A stretch of 64,000 bases of DNA from an uncultured Dehalococcoidia bacterium (lineage in GTDB: Bacteria; Chloroflexota; Dehalococcoidia; Lucifugimonadales; UBA3495). Below are positions 7,706 through 16,549 of this stretch, one piece after another (the first letter of the stretch is position 1; each line of letters starts with the position of its first letter). Both the position numbers and the translations under genes were made by a program. The stretch is taken from the NCBI GenBank assembly GCA_958296385.1, contig OY282494.1:2748981-2812980 (forward strand), written 5' to 3'. The notes under the pieces were generated by a model. The model had not been told where the DNA came from. It saw only the letters and a list, made by a program, of their open reading frames with translations, and did no database searches.

Positions 7706-10700
7706 CTAATCAGGCGGGCCGGTCGCTTTGGCGGCGGTGACGGTGGGTTCTTTGCACCACTGCCGGCGCAGGATGTCCAGCTGGGCAACGGCGTCGTCGT
7801 CCAGGTTCAGTACCTCGGTGAGCAGCCGCCGGTCCAGCTCCTGCCGGACGGGGTCGTTCCAGGCTTCGTTGGCGGCTTTCAGCTCTCGCTCTTTGATGTC
7901 GTCAAAGATTTTTACCGCAGCCTGGAGTTGCGCCGCGTTGAGTTTCGTAACGTCCAGTACGGGAATGTCCGGGATATGGGTAACGGTCGTTCCGCCGCGT
8001 CCATCCTGTCCACGGTCCGACTCCAGCCAATAGGCCGCCATGCCTGGCGTGCTGTTCAGCCACACGCACAACGCCTTTTCCAGCTCCGGCGAGTCCAGCA
8101 TTACGGTCGGCCACATGGCCCCGCCCAGCGACTTTTGCGGCGTGTAGGCGGCTGCGGTAGAGTTCGCGTTGAACTGAAACCTGATGTTGATGTGGAGATG
8201 CGCAGCGTTACCCCGAAAGAACGCAGCGGCAGTTGCGTCTTGCTCGGCCTTCGTTTCACCGTGAGAGTCCGGACGGGTGAGCAGCGATTTCTGCGGGTCT
8301 TTGCCCTGGCGCAGCTCTATCTTAAGCGGGTAGTGGTTCCAGAGCATCGGGTACTCGTGGTCAGTGCGGCAGCCGTCGTATCTGACGAAAGGGCCGCGCG
8401 CCACGATGTCCCGGTGCAGTGGGCCTACTTCGGCTATGGCCCCGATTTTGCTGACGGGTACGGCAATTTCGCTGCCGCTTTGGGGCAGGTTCAGGACGCC
8501 TTGCGCCAGTTGGTGGAGCCTGGCGGCCAGTGTCAGGTTGGCGATGCGGACGTTGCTCCACCGGCGGTTACGCGGGGCGGCCTCCCGGCTGACGACTCCG
8601 ACAACTTCGTTGCCGATGCGTATGTCCTGTCGGGAACCGGATTCAGCGGCTTTCGGGATGGCCAACTTGATGGCACGCGCCGTTTCCTGTGCTTCCAGTT
8701 TCGTGGCCGGGGCAGCTTTAAGATTGACGAAATGTGCGTAGCCGCCGGGTTTTTCCCCGGTATTGATGCGCCGGGCGATAACCATGCAGTCGGCGAAGTC
8801 GCTGTCCGCGGAAAAAGCGGAGTCTTTCTTGCGGGGTTGCGCGATGGACACCACTACGATTTGGTCATAGTTGTCGCAGAGCAGATTGCGCAGGCGCTGC
8901 CAGCTGTACGCCTGCTTTTTGCTGGCATCGTAGCTGCCGCCCATCATCGCGGTGGTCGGCAGTATCAGGGCGATGCGGCCGCCGCGTTGCACCATGTTGT
9001 TGGCAATGGCCGTGAACGTAGTACCCAGCCCGGCGTTGCCGTCGCTGATCGTGTCCTTCCCCAGGCTGCGCTCCAGGCGTTTCATTGCCTGCTGTTCCGC
9101 GTCGGTAGTGCCGAAGGCCGCGAAAGCCGGGTTTTTCGGTTCCACGTTGTCGGTGCTCCCGAAAGGGGCGTGCTTGGTTGGCTTGGTGAACGGCGGGTTC
9201 ATCGCAATCAGGCTTTGGCTGTACGGCGCCATCGGTACGTAGGTGCCCTTTCTTTCGCCACGGGCGCCCAGGGCGGCCTGCTCGTCCGGCGGCAGTACCG
9301 CTTGCACCGAGCTCCCCTTGAGGTTCAGCAAAGTTATTGAGCCCAGATCGACAATCGGTTTCCCCCTGCTGTTGGTCAACTTCACCGGGTTTCCCTTGTC
9401 GTCGGTTACCAGTCGTCCGTTTTCGGTTTTGCGCTGGCCGCCAAACGGAAACAGGATGCAGCGGGTGCCTTCGTAAGGAACGGTTGGCACGGCTGATGAA
9501 AGCAGGGATGCGGTGAGGTGGACGGCCGCCGGCATTATGTCGCAAGCGGTCAGGCACTCCTGCATCATGTAGGCGTGGAGGTCGTCCGGATTGCCGTGGT
9601 GCAAGCGGTGCAAATCACGCACCCGCTGGTAGCTGGCCAGCATAATGCCTCCGCTGCCGCAGGCGTAGTCGGCGATTTTGTACCCTTTCAGTGTTTCCGG
9701 ATTTGCCCAGTCCAGGTCTTCGGGTATCGCCAGGTGGGCCAGCAGCGTGGTGGCCTCGGGCGTAGTGTAATAGGTCTTGAGGGTTTTGCGGTCGGCAATC
9801 AGCTTCTGGAACAGTGTTCCGGCGATGTCGTTGTGGCGCACCGCCTCAATAATCCCGTCGGCGGTGCCGGCCATTTGCTCCAGCACGCTGTTGGCGGTGC
9901 TGGCCGGAATCTGGAGGAGCATTTCCTTTGCCACGTGAAAGATGGGCCAGAAGTTGACGTTCAGGATGTGGTCAAAGCCGGCGATGACGGCGTCTTTGGT
10001 AAGGCGTCTGCCGGTCGTCCCTTCGCGGATTTGAGCCAATCCCTTGATGCCTTCGTAACCGTCCAGGTTTTGCTGGTAAGCCAGGGCGTTGATGATGATG
10101 GTGGCGGCCATGTTGGCAGTTTGCCGGCGCGCTTCACGGTTGGCCTGGTTCTGCCTGGCATCTGCCGATTCCCCGATGGGCCAGGGCTGGCGCAGCTTTT
10201 CAGCAATTTGGCTGCCGATTGCGGTGTTCAGTGCGGCTGCGTCCATTATGGCGTTGGCGGCAATCGCAGTGCCGTCGGCCAGCGTTTCGGCCGCTTGGCG
10301 TATCAGGTCGGCCGGTTCTGCGGCGGGCCGCACGAACTCAACGAGGTTGCGGATGTTTCCGGTTATGAACCCTGATTTCGGGAACCGGGTGTACTCATCC
10401 GGTGTTCCGTTGTAGGCGGCGTAGCGCAGCGTTGCGCCATCGCGCAGCATGGCCTCTGCCTGGTCGCCGTTGGCAGCGTCCTGGAGTTCTTTGGGGCTGT
10501 GCACGCCGATGACCGTGTGGATAGTCTGTCCGCCAAGCGCCGGCTGCAATGCCTGCCCAAGTTTGTTGAGGCAGTCGCCTTCTACCCTGGCGACGCTGTA
10601 CTCGTTTTCAATTACGACCGGCGGTTCCGGCCCAGCCCGTGTGATTAGAATGTCGGGACGCCGGCCGGAGGTGGCCAGGCTGCCGTCGTTCTCCTCAGCT

Positions 10701-10780
10701 ATCGTCCATCGGGCGCCGGCAATGCACTCCCTGATGATGGTAGCGATGCGTCCGTTGAGCTGGTCTTCCCTGATGGTCAT
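7706..10780 (-). CDS. N6-adenine DNA methyltransferase with N-terminal nuclease-like domain
   Basis: A 1024-aa putative restriction-modification protein. The start at 10780 follows AGGAG by about 10 nt. Residues ~35-65 (RRPDILI, then PVVIENEY) resemble the PD-(D/E)xK core, though the third position reads E-N-E instead of E-x-K. A helical region follows, then an N6-adenine methyltransferase: SAM motif DYACGSGG at 371-378 and the catalytic NPPF at 528-531. The C-terminal ~300 residues include AMWPTVMLDSPELEKALCVW, plausibly a target-recognition and DNA-binding part. The one-polypeptide plan recalls type IIG/type I-like enzymes. No S or R subunit gene is adjacent. It could be a defence enzyme or an orphan methyltransferase; the methyltransferase call is firm and the nuclease call tentative. 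Confidence 0.85.
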   Translation of the reverse strand: MTIREDQLNGRIATIIRECIAGARWTIAEENDGSLATSGRRPDILITRAGPEPPVVIENEYSVARVEGDCLNKLGQALQPALGGQTIHTVIGVHSPKELQDAANGDQAEAMLRDGATLRYAAYNGTPDEYTRFPKSGFITGNIRNLVEFVRPAAEPADLIRQAAETLADGTAIAANAIMDAAALNTAIGSQIAEKLRQPWPIGESADARQNQANREARRQTANMAATIIINALAYQQNLDGYEGIKGLAQIREGTTGRRLTKDAVIAGFDHILNVNFWPIFHVAKEMLLQIPASTANSVLEQMAGTADGIIEAVRHNDIAGTLFQKLIADRKTLKTYYTTPEATTLLAHLAIPEDLDWANPETLKGYKIADYACGSGGIMLASYQRVRDLHRLHHGNPDDLHAYMMQECLTACDIMPAAVHLTASLLSSAVPTVPYEGTRCILFPFGGQRKTENGRLVTDDKGNPVKLTNSRGKPIVDLGSITLLNLKGSSVQAVLPPDEQAALGARGERKGTYVPMAPYSQSLIAMNPPFTKPTKHAPFGSTDNVEPKNPAFAAFGTTDAEQQAMKRLERSLGKDTISDGNAGLGTTFTAIANNMVQRGGRIALILPTTAMMGGSYDASKKQAYSWQRLRNLLCDNYDQIVVVSIAQPRKKDSAFSADSDFADCMVIARRINTGEKPGGYAHFVNLKAAPATKLEAQETARAIKLAIPKAAESGSRQDIRIGNEVVGVVSREAAPRNRRWSNVRIANLTLAARLHQLAQGVLNLPQSGSEIAVPVSKIGAIAEVGPLHRDIVARGPFVRYDGCRTDHEYPMLWNHYPLKIELRQGKDPQKSLLTRPDSHGETKAEQDATAAAFFRGNAAHLHINIRFQFNANSTAAAYTPQKSLGGAMWPTVMLDSPELEKALCVWLNSTPGMAAYWLESDRGQDGRGGTTVTHIPDIPVLDVTKLNAAQLQAAVKIFDDIKERELKAANEAWNDPVRQELDRRLLTEVLNLDDDAVAQLDILRRQWCKEPTVTAAKATGPPD

Positions 10781-10985
10781 AACTGTGGCGCTCCTGATTG
10801 GCCGGTGATGGTTGGCGGGATGGTACGACAGACAAATCGGATGGAGCAATGGGCCAGTGTCACTTTCAGGTCTGTTGTGAGGTTTGGATATTGGCGGTAC
10901 GGTTTTCCATAGTAGGCAGCGCAGTGCATTGACGACTTGGCAACCGCCGCATCCAGCCTCTGCTGTCCCTCCGGCAGCCTAAATG

Positions 10986-11037
10986 CCCACGATGCGCCGT
11001 TGTTCTGCGGGCGGCGCATCGTGGGCTGCGCTATAAT
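10986..11037 (+). promoter_or_regulatory. Perfect palindrome and TATAAT box of the beta-propeller lipoprotein gene
   Basis: A perfect 14-bp inverted repeat (10986-10999 and 11012-11025, 12-nt spacer) lies just before TATAAT (11032-11037), which ends 7 nt before the ATG at 11045. No T-tract follows the palindrome in either direction, so an operator is more likely than a terminator. The spacing implies a leaderless mRNA. No consensus -35 box is seen; the palindrome occupies that position. Confidence 0.5.
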
Positions 11038-11044
11038 GGCGGGG

Positions 11045-12091
11045 ATGAACCAGTCCGGCAGTACATTCTCCAAGCTGGCGAGCCGGCTCACGGCCCTATC
11101 TGCGGCGGCGCTGTTGTCGGTGGCTGCGGTGGGGTGCTTTGTTGGCGGTTGGTTTGGGGGCGGTTTGCCTCAGATTGCCTACGTTTCCAGTCCCGGCGGC
11201 GCGGCGGGGGTATGGGTTCACGATCCGGCCGCGGCGGACAGCGTGCGTATGTCCGGGCGCAATGCCATCGCCGGGCATCCCCGCTGGTCTCCGGGGCAGG
11301 CGTTTCTGGCGTGGGTTTCCGCCGAGGCCGACGACATCCGGCTGATGCTTTACGATGCCCTCGCCGGCGATACTACTATGCTGGTGGGCGACCTGGATCC
11401 GGAGCAGCCCCCGGTCTGGTCGCCGGACGGCGCGCACATCGCCTACGTGTCCGATGCCGACGGCGATTACGACATCTACATGATTGACCTGGAAACCCGC
11501 ACGCCCACCCGCCTTACGTTCAGCGCCGAACGCGAGCGCATCGGCGATTGGTCGCCCGATGGCCGGTGGCTGGTGTTCACCGAATCGGGCCGCGATGGCC
11601 TGCTGCTGCGCAACCCCGACGGCGTGAACCGCATCTCGCTTACCGACGGCGCCGACAGCGCGGCCGTCTGGTCGCCCAAGGGCGATCGCATCGCCTTTCT
11701 GCGCGATACCGGCGATGGCCGCGACGTGTACGTGCTGCGCCCCACCGACTCCGGCGATTGGACGCGCGACACCGAGGAGCTGGCCGTTTCGGGAATGCTC
11801 GGCGATGAGTTCTCCCCGTCGTGGTCCGCCGACGGGCGGCGCATCGCCTTTGTCCATCGCGGCGCGGAACCCTCCGAGATTTACAGCGTGCTGGTCGATG
11901 GCAAAGACCAAAAGCAGCTCACCCACAACCGCGTCGATGACTTGTCGCCCGTCTGGGCCAGCACGGGCGATATGATTGTATTCGTGTCCTATGCCTACGG
12001 CAACGCCGAAATCCTCTACATGAACGGCGATGGCGCCGACCAGCTCCGCATCACCGCCAACGACCACCCCGATACGTCCCCTGATTGGTAA
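11045..12091 (+). CDS. TolB-like beta-propeller lipoprotein
   Basis: A 348-aa exported protein. The N-terminus (Lys/Arg, hydrophobic core, then SVAAVGC) is a lipoprotein signal with the acylated Cys near residue 31. The rest consists of about six PD40/WD40-like blades, each with a W-(S/A)-P-(D/K)-G core followed by (I/L)(A/V)(Y/F)(V/L): PVWSPDGAHIAYVS, GDWSPDGRWLVFT, AVWSPKGDRIAFL, PSWSADGRRIAFV. It probably mediates protein or ligand contacts at the cell surface; no catalytic motif is seen. The start at 11045 is set by the signal peptide and by the TATAAT box 7 nt upstream. Confidence 0.85.
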   Translation: MNQSGSTFSKLASRLTALSAAALLSVAAVGCFVGGWFGGGLPQIAYVSSPGGAAGVWVHDPAAADSVRMSGRNAIAGHPRWSPGQAFLAWVSAEADDIRLMLYDALAGDTTMLVGDLDPEQPPVWSPDGAHIAYVSDADGDYDIYMIDLETRTPTRLTFSAERERIGDWSPDGRWLVFTESGRDGLLLRNPDGVNRISLTDGADSAAVWSPKGDRIAFLRDTGDGRDVYVLRPTDSGDWTRDTEELAVSGMLGDEFSPSWSADGRRIAFVHRGAEPSEIYSVLVDGKDQKQLTHNRVDDLSPVWASTGDMIVFVSYAYGNAEILYMNGDGADQLRITANDHPDTSPDW

Positions 12092-12136
12092 GCCGGGGAC
12101 TGGTAGGCCGGACGCACGGACGATAAGAGCAACACC

Positions 12137-12760
12137 ATGTCCCAATCTCCAAACAGCGACACCCCAAACATCAACCCCGCCTCCGTCGGCCCGCTGCTGG
12201 CCCAGCTGGGCGCGCCGCTGCTGGCCGTCTCAACCCACGCCAACGGCGTTGACAACGCTCAAATTGCGGTTACGGCGTCCGCTGCCTCCATCGTCCTGCA
12301 TCGCCCCCGCGTCATCGTCCAGATTTACCACACCAACTACACCCATCAGTTGATTGCCGAGAGCGGCGTAATGGCGCTGAACTTTCTGTCCCCGGAGCAG
12401 CTGCCCCTGATTTGGCAGCTGGGGATGCACTCCGGCCGCGATGGCGATAAGCTGGTGGACATCCCCTACGAGAGGGGCGTCACCGGCAGCCCAATCCTTA
12501 CCGGCGGGTTTGGCTACCTGGACTGCCGGGTGGTCAACGCAATGGACGGCGGCGATATGACGGCCTTTCTAGCCGAAGTAGTGGCCGGCGCAACCCACGG
12601 CGGCCAACCCCTGCGCTGGCGCGACGCCCGCCCCCGTCTGCCGCAGCAATGGGCCGACGAATGGGACCGCAAAATTGCCGGCGAGATGGCCGTTTCCGAG
12701 ATTGCAATGGATACGGTCAACCCGGCGGCCTGGGCCAACCGGACGTTTAAAGGAAGCTGA
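12137..12760 (+). CDS. Flavin reductase-like, FMN-binding split-barrel protein
   Basis: A 207-aa protein with the flavin reductase-type split barrel. The region NYTHQLIAESGVMALNFLS (about residues 68-86) matches the helix and strand that pack on FMN in this family, preceded by RPRVIVQIYHTN. It probably binds FMN and reduces it with NAD(P)H, or acts on a flavin-linked substrate. It ends 1 bp before the next gene, so the two are co-transcribed; the partner carries NAD-metabolism-like domains. No signal peptide. Confidence 0.75.
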   Translation: MSQSPNSDTPNINPASVGPLLAQLGAPLLAVSTHANGVDNAQIAVTASAASIVLHRPRVIVQIYHTNYTHQLIAESGVMALNFLSPEQLPLIWQLGMHSGRDGDKLVDIPYERGVTGSPILTGGFGYLDCRVVNAMDGGDMTAFLAEVVAGATHGGQPLRWRDARPRLPQQWADEWDRKIAGEMAVSEIAMDTVNPAAWANRTFKGS

Positions 12761-12761
12761 T

Positions 12762-13952
12762 ATGACAACACCCGACCCCGGCATCGCTACCGACCCGGCG
12801 ATAACTGACCCGGCGATATTAGACGTGGTAGCGGAGATTCACGACACGCCGCAGCAGGCAACGCTGGCGGTGGCCGGCGCCGGCAACTACGCCCTGGCCT
12901 GGCTGCTGGGCGTGGGCGGCGCCTCCCGCACCGTGCTGGAAACGCGGGTGCCCTACGGCTACCGCGCAATGACCGATTTCCTCGGCGGCTACGCCCCGGA
13001 GCAAACGGTTTCGGCCGACACCGCCCGCCGTATGGCCCGCGCCGCGTGGCAGCGGGGGATGCTGCTGCGGGAGAACCCCATGCCCATCGTCGGCGTAGCC
13101 GGCACCGCCACCATCGCCACCGACCGGACGAAACGCGGCGAACACCGCGCCTACGTTGCCACCTGGGACGATGACGGCGTGTGCGTTGATTCGCTAACGC
13201 TGGATAAAGGACTGCGCGAACGCGCCGGCGAGGAGGACGTAGTAAGCCGCCTGGTAATCGCCGCCATCGCCCGCGCCTGCGGCGTGGACGCCGAGATTGA
13301 CCTGCGCTTGGCCTCCACCGAACGCGTGATTACCGAGTCAACGCCCCACGAGCACCCCATCCGGCGCCTGCTGTCCGGCGACGTGTCGTGGGTTACCGTG
13401 CATCCCGACGGGCGAATGGCCGCCGACGCCGACCCGCCGGCGGCCCTGCTGCCCGGCTCGTTCAACCCGCTGCACGAGGGACATACCGCGCTGGCCGATG
13501 CCGCCGCAACCGCCCTGGGCGTCCCGGTAGCCTACGAACTGGCGGTAGTCAACGTGGACAAGCCCCCGCTAACCTTTGACGAAATCAGCCGGCGCGCGGC
13601 GCAATTCAACGGCGCCGGCACGCTGGTGCTAACGTCAGCGGAAACCTTTCAGAAAAAAACTAAACTATTCCCCGGCTGCGGTTTCGCCATCGGCTGGGAC
13701 ACCGCAACCCGCCTCATCGAACCCCGCTACTACGACAACTCAGAGCCGGCCATGCTAACCGCCCTCGCCGAAATGTGGGCGGCCGGCTGCCGCTTCGCCG
13801 TAGCCGGCCGCACCGACAACGCCGGCAACTTCCGCACCCTCGCCAACGTCAACCTCCCCGCCGGCTTCCACCCCCTATTCACCAACATCCCCGAAACCAA
13901 CTTCCGCGCCGACGTATCATCTACGGAACTGCGGAAAAGCGGTTTGCGTTGA
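12762..13952 (+). CDS. CinA-C/PncC-like domain fused to a nucleotidyltransferase domain
   Basis: A 396-aa two-domain protein. Residues ~15-180 follow the CinA C-terminal (nicotinamide-nucleotide amidase) pattern: GASRTVLETRVPYG, the VSADTARRMARAAW helix and PIVGVAGTATIATD. The usual ESCTGG at its start is replaced by VAGAGN, so amidase activity is doubtful. Residues ~225-390 are a nucleotidyltransferase with GSFNPLHEGH (HxGH motif) and a C-terminal SSTELR, as in NMN/NaMN adenylyltransferases. The pairing suggests a role in NAD or pyridine-nucleotide salvage, which is an inference. The start at 12762 has AAAGGAAG upstream and follows the flavin reductase stop by 1 bp. Confidence 0.8.
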   Translation: MTTPDPGIATDPAITDPAILDVVAEIHDTPQQATLAVAGAGNYALAWLLGVGGASRTVLETRVPYGYRAMTDFLGGYAPEQTVSADTARRMARAAWQRGMLLRENPMPIVGVAGTATIATDRTKRGEHRAYVATWDDDGVCVDSLTLDKGLRERAGEEDVVSRLVIAAIARACGVDAEIDLRLASTERVITESTPHEHPIRRLLSGDVSWVTVHPDGRMAADADPPAALLPGSFNPLHEGHTALADAAATALGVPVAYELAVVNVDKPPLTFDEISRRAAQFNGAGTLVLTSAETFQKKTKLFPGCGFAIGWDTATRLIEPRYYDNSEPAMLTALAEMWAAGCRFAVAGRTDNAGNFRTLANVNLPAGFHPLFTNIPETNFRADVSSTELRKSGLR

Positions 13953-13967
13953 TTAGGGACTTACCCC

Positions 13968-14073
13968 AATGTCATTCTGAGCGCAGCGAAGAATCTCGAC
14001 GACGTAGCAACGGCGTTGCCCCCAAAGCGTTCACTACGATAGCGAGATTCTTCGCTGCGCTCAGAATGACATT
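13968..14073. repeat. 106-bp interspersed inverted repeat, copy 2
   Basis: Left arm 13968-13999, right arm ending at 14073, with one mismatch at the inner end of the right arm (GCGAG instead of TCGAG). It lies 15 bp after the PncC-like gene. Transcribed, it would fold into a long hairpin at the 3' end of that mRNA. Confidence 0.9.
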
Positions 14074-14138
14074 GGGGTGCTTGGTACCATTGGTGGTGCT
14101 CGGATTGACCAAATGAGGTCTGTCTGATACGTTATATC

Positions 14139-14197
14139 CAGTCGGCAGGGCCGCTAGCTGGGCCCGTTGAAGCTACGCTTCAGCCGACTGCTTTTTT
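14139..14197 (+). terminator. Three-way-junction RNA structure ending in a T6 tract
   Basis: An 8-bp outer stem (CAGTCGGC 14139-14146 with GCCGACTG 14183-14190) encloses two hairpins: GGGCC/GGCCC (14148-14152 with 14161-14165) and TGAAGC/GCTTCA (14168-14173 with 14177-14182). CTTTTTT follows directly. It acts most simply as an intrinsic terminator for the 12.1-13.9 kb unit, but the junction is more elaborate than needed, so a small stable RNA is an alternative. Confidence 0.6.
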
Positions 14198-14219
14198 ATG
14201 TATATCCCGGTAGTGGCGG

Positions 14220-14340
14220 CGTTGCCCTCAAAATGTTCGCTACGTCGTCGAGATTCTTCGCTGCGCTCAGAATGACATTGGGGGGATCAGTCAGAATGAC
14301 ATTGGGGGGATCAGTCAGAATGACATTGGGGGATCAGAAT
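14220..14340. repeat. Half copy of the interspersed repeat with tandemly reiterated end
   Basis: Only the right half of the 106-bp element is present (14220-14279). Its outer end is then repeated directly: TCAGAATGACATT followed by GGGGGATCAG occurs three times with a ~23-bp period up to 14340. This marks an element degraded by recombination or replication slippage. With copy 2 and the three-way junction it fills the 500-bp gap before the nuo operon. Confidence 0.8.
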
Positions 14341-14452
14341 GGTAGGTTTAGGCCCCTATGGTGACCGTTACAAAATTGACACCGTAGCGGCCCGTTGCTA
14401 GGATAATTCCGTCAATCCATCCATCCGAACCGTTGCGGCCACCTGACTAACC

Positions 14453-14866
14453 ATGCCAACCCCCATCCTGCTGCAAGCCTTCAACCCCGCCACCTACGCC
14501 GGCAACTGGCTGGCGGTGGCGCTTGCTGTCGTTATTGCGGTGGCGGCTATTGGCGCGATGTTTGCCGGGTCGCAGCTGCTGTCGGCGCGGCGGCGGTCGG
14601 CGGTCAAGCTGACTACCTACGAGTGTGGCATCCCGCCTACGCCGTTCTCGTGGTCTAACATCAACATCCGCTTTTACATCTTTGCCATCCTGTTCCTGAT
14701 TTTTGACGTTGAGGCGGTGTTCCTGTTCCCGTGGGCGGTGGTGTTCCTGCAAGAGAAAGCCGCCGGCAATCCCATACCCTTTTACGCGATGCTACTGTTC
14801 CTGGCGATGCTGTTTTTCGCCGTCATCTACGGCTGGCGCAAGGGGGTGCTGGATTGGCAGAAATGA
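14453..14866 (+). CDS. nuoA: NADH-quinone oxidoreductase subunit A
   Basis: Small membrane-arm subunit of complex I, 137 aa with three helices (about residues 18-42, 80-102 and 107-130). The conserved loop [11 protein letters not shown] and the [21 protein letters not shown] segment are diagnostic. It is the first gene of the nuo operon. The stop overlaps the nuoB start as ATGA. No clear ribosome site precedes the ATG at 14453. Confidence 0.97.
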   Translation: MPTPILLQAFNPATYAGNWLAVALAVVIAVAAIGAMFAGSQLLSARRRSAVKLTTYECGIPPTPFSWSNINIRFYIFAILFLIFDVEAVFLFPWAVVFLQEKAAGNPIPFYAMLLFLAMLFFAVIYGWRKGVLDWQK

Positions 14867-15459
14867 CGAATCAGACCGGCGATGACGCCGCCTCTCCATT
14901 GGCCTTGCCGCCCCAGCCCACCGAGATAATCCTCGGCGCCGGCAACCGGCCCGGCCCCAGCCTGCTGAATCAGGCCACCGATGGACGCGTGCCCGGCGTC
15001 ATCACGGCCACCACCGAGCAGCTGTTCGCCATGGCCCGCAAGTCGTCGCTGTGGACTTTGAGCTTTGGGCTGGCCTGCTGCGCCATCGAGATGATTTCCA
15101 CCTACATGGCGCATCACGACTTTGACCGATTCGGCGTCGTAACCTGGCCGTCGCCCCGTCAGTCCGACGTGATGATTGTCTCCGGCACGGTGGTTAAAAA
15201 GATGGCCGAGCCCATCCGCCTGCTTTACGAGCAGATGCCGGAGCCGAAGTGGGTTATCGCCATGGGCAGCTGCGCCACCAACGGCGGCCCCTATTACCGT
15301 TCCTATTCGGTGGTGATGGGCGTTGACCACATCATCCCGGTGGACGTGTACGTGCCGGGCTGCCCGCCCCGCCCGGAGGCCCTGCTCTACGGCATCCTGA
15401 AACTCCAGGAAAAAATTATGTCCGATGCTGGTGAACGTGGCGGAACCACCCCGGAATAA
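14863..15459 (+). CDS. nuoB: NADH-quinone oxidoreductase subunit B
   Basis: Carries the terminal iron-sulfur cluster N2 that hands electrons to quinone. 198 aa. The cluster ligands are visible: the adjacent cysteines in GLACCAIEM, the Cys in MGSCATNGG and the Cys in VPGCPPRPE. The ATG at 14863 overlaps the nuoA stop by 4 bp; longer in-frame starts lie inside nuoA. About 40 residues precede the conserved core, and the C-terminus overlaps nuoC by 35 bp. Confidence 0.97.
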   Translation: MTNQTGDDAASPLALPPQPTEIILGAGNRPGPSLLNQATDGRVPGVITATTEQLFAMARKSSLWTLSFGLACCAIEMISTYMAHHDFDRFGVVTWPSPRQSDVMIVSGTVVKKMAEPIRLLYEQMPEPKWVIAMGSCATNGGPYYRSYSVVMGVDHIIPVDVYVPGCPPRPEALLYGILKLQEKIMSDAGERGGTTPE

Positions 15460-16006
15460 CCCCCCGGATAACGCCCCGGCGCCGGCCCGCGCGGAGCAAC
15501 CGGAAACGGCCCCGGAGCCGGAGCCGAACCCCGTTGACGCCTTGCCATCCCGCCACCGGGACACGCTGGAGCGGGCCCTGGCGGTAACCGATGCCTGGCA
15601 GCCGGCCGCCGGCGTGCTGGGCGACTTGCCCCAGGTAACCGTCCCCGCCGCACACATCGTTGCAGTCTGCCGGGCCTGCCGGGATGACGCCGCCCTGGAT
15701 TGCCAACTGCTGCTGTGCCTCGCCTGCGTGGACTACGAGGAACGGTTCGAGCTGGTGTACTTTTTGCAGTCGCTAAAGCAGGAACGAACGCTGGTCGTCA
15801 AAGCCGGCGTACCCTACGATGCCCCGTCGCTGCCGTCGGTTGCCGGCGTCTGGCCTGCCGCCGACTGGTACGAACGGGAGGCCCACGACCTGTTCGGCAT
15901 CGTATTCCAGGGCCACCCGGATTTATCGCCCCTGCTGCTGTACCCGGAGTTTGAGGGATTCCCCGGCCGCAAATCCTACTCGTTCTTTGAGTACCGGGAA
16001 TTTTAA
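15425..16006 (+). CDS. nuoC: NADH-quinone oxidoreductase subunit C
   Basis: Peripheral (30-kDa type) subunit linking the hydrophilic arm to NuoD. 193 aa; the first ~45 residues are a Pro/Ala/Glu-rich extension unlike usual NuoC. The family core follows: the [15 protein letters not shown] strand, then the signature [20 protein letters not shown] (about 147-166) and [16 protein letters not shown]. It overlaps nuoB by 35 bp in another frame, indicating translational coupling. Confidence 0.95.
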   Translation: MLVNVAEPPRNNPPDNAPAPARAEQPETAPEPEPNPVDALPSRHRDTLERALAVTDAWQPAAGVLGDLPQVTVPAAHIVAVCRACRDDAALDCQLLLCLACVDYEERFELVYFLQSLKQERTLVVKAGVPYDAPSLPSVAGVWPAADWYEREAHDLFGIVFQGHPDLSPLLLYPEFEGFPGRKSYSFFEYREF

Positions 16007-16020
16007 GGCGTATCTCATAG

Positions 16021-16536
16021 ATGTTAGAGGATGCTATGCCGACGCAAACCGCAACGCAAATAGGCGATGCTCCGGTGAGATTCACGGCTTGCCTGGCCGG
16101 CGCTGACAAGCCTTTCGCCGGCGGTATGGACGCCGTAAAGTTTGTCGTGCGAACCGCCGCCGACGGCAAAGATTGGGTTGCCGCCGTTGCCGGCTTGGAA
16201 TTGCAGGACGCCGACGGCAACCCAATCTTTGCCGCCCTGGACGGTCTGGAACTGGCCGGCAGCGGCAGCACGCCGGCCGCCGCGCAAAACGCTCTTATCC
16301 GGGTGATGCGCGGCTGGCTGGAACGCCAGGACACCGCCGGCAGTCTGGCCGAATCGCTGGGAATGGAGCACGTTGACGAGGAAACCGATATAATCTTGCA
16401 GCTGGCCGACCCCACTGACGCCAGCCTGCCCCGCGCCGCCCTGCTGCCCGGACACGCCATCCCCGGCGCCTACGGAGTTTCGGAATCATCCTGGGATATT
16501 GACCGTCCGGTGAGCGTATGGACGTATCGCGGGTGA
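16021..16536 (+). CDS. Uncharacterised protein inside the nuo operon
   Basis: 171 aa from the ATG at 16021, or 166 aa from the ATG at 16036, which has AGAGG 5-6 nt upstream and is more likely. No signal peptide or membrane segment. The central part (FVVRTAADGKDWVAAVAGLELQ, then GSTPAAAQNALIRVMRGWL) alternates strands and a helix somewhat like HicB-type folds, but no motif is decisive. It lies between nuoC and nuoD with the HicB-like gene after it. It is not a known complex I subunit. Confidence 0.65.
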   Translation: MLEDAMPTQTATQIGDAPVRFTACLAGADKPFAGGMDAVKFVVRTAADGKDWVAAVAGLELQDADGNPIFAALDGLELAGSGSTPAAAQNALIRVMRGWLERQDTAGSLAESLGMEHVDEETDIILQLADPTDASLPRAALLPGHAIPGAYGVSESSWDIDRPVSVWTYRG

Positions 16537-16549
16537 ACACGGGTGAACA

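Noticed and set aside
7506-7709. Small frame giving CHSERSEESRQRSN
   Set aside because: It is translation of the interspersed inverted repeat; the same peptide appears at other copies, so it is not a gene.
10777-11091. 104-codon minus-strand frame overlapping the methyltransferase start
   Set aside because: It covers the palindrome/promoter region and the start of the beta-propeller gene and has no ribosome site or motif. Probably chance.
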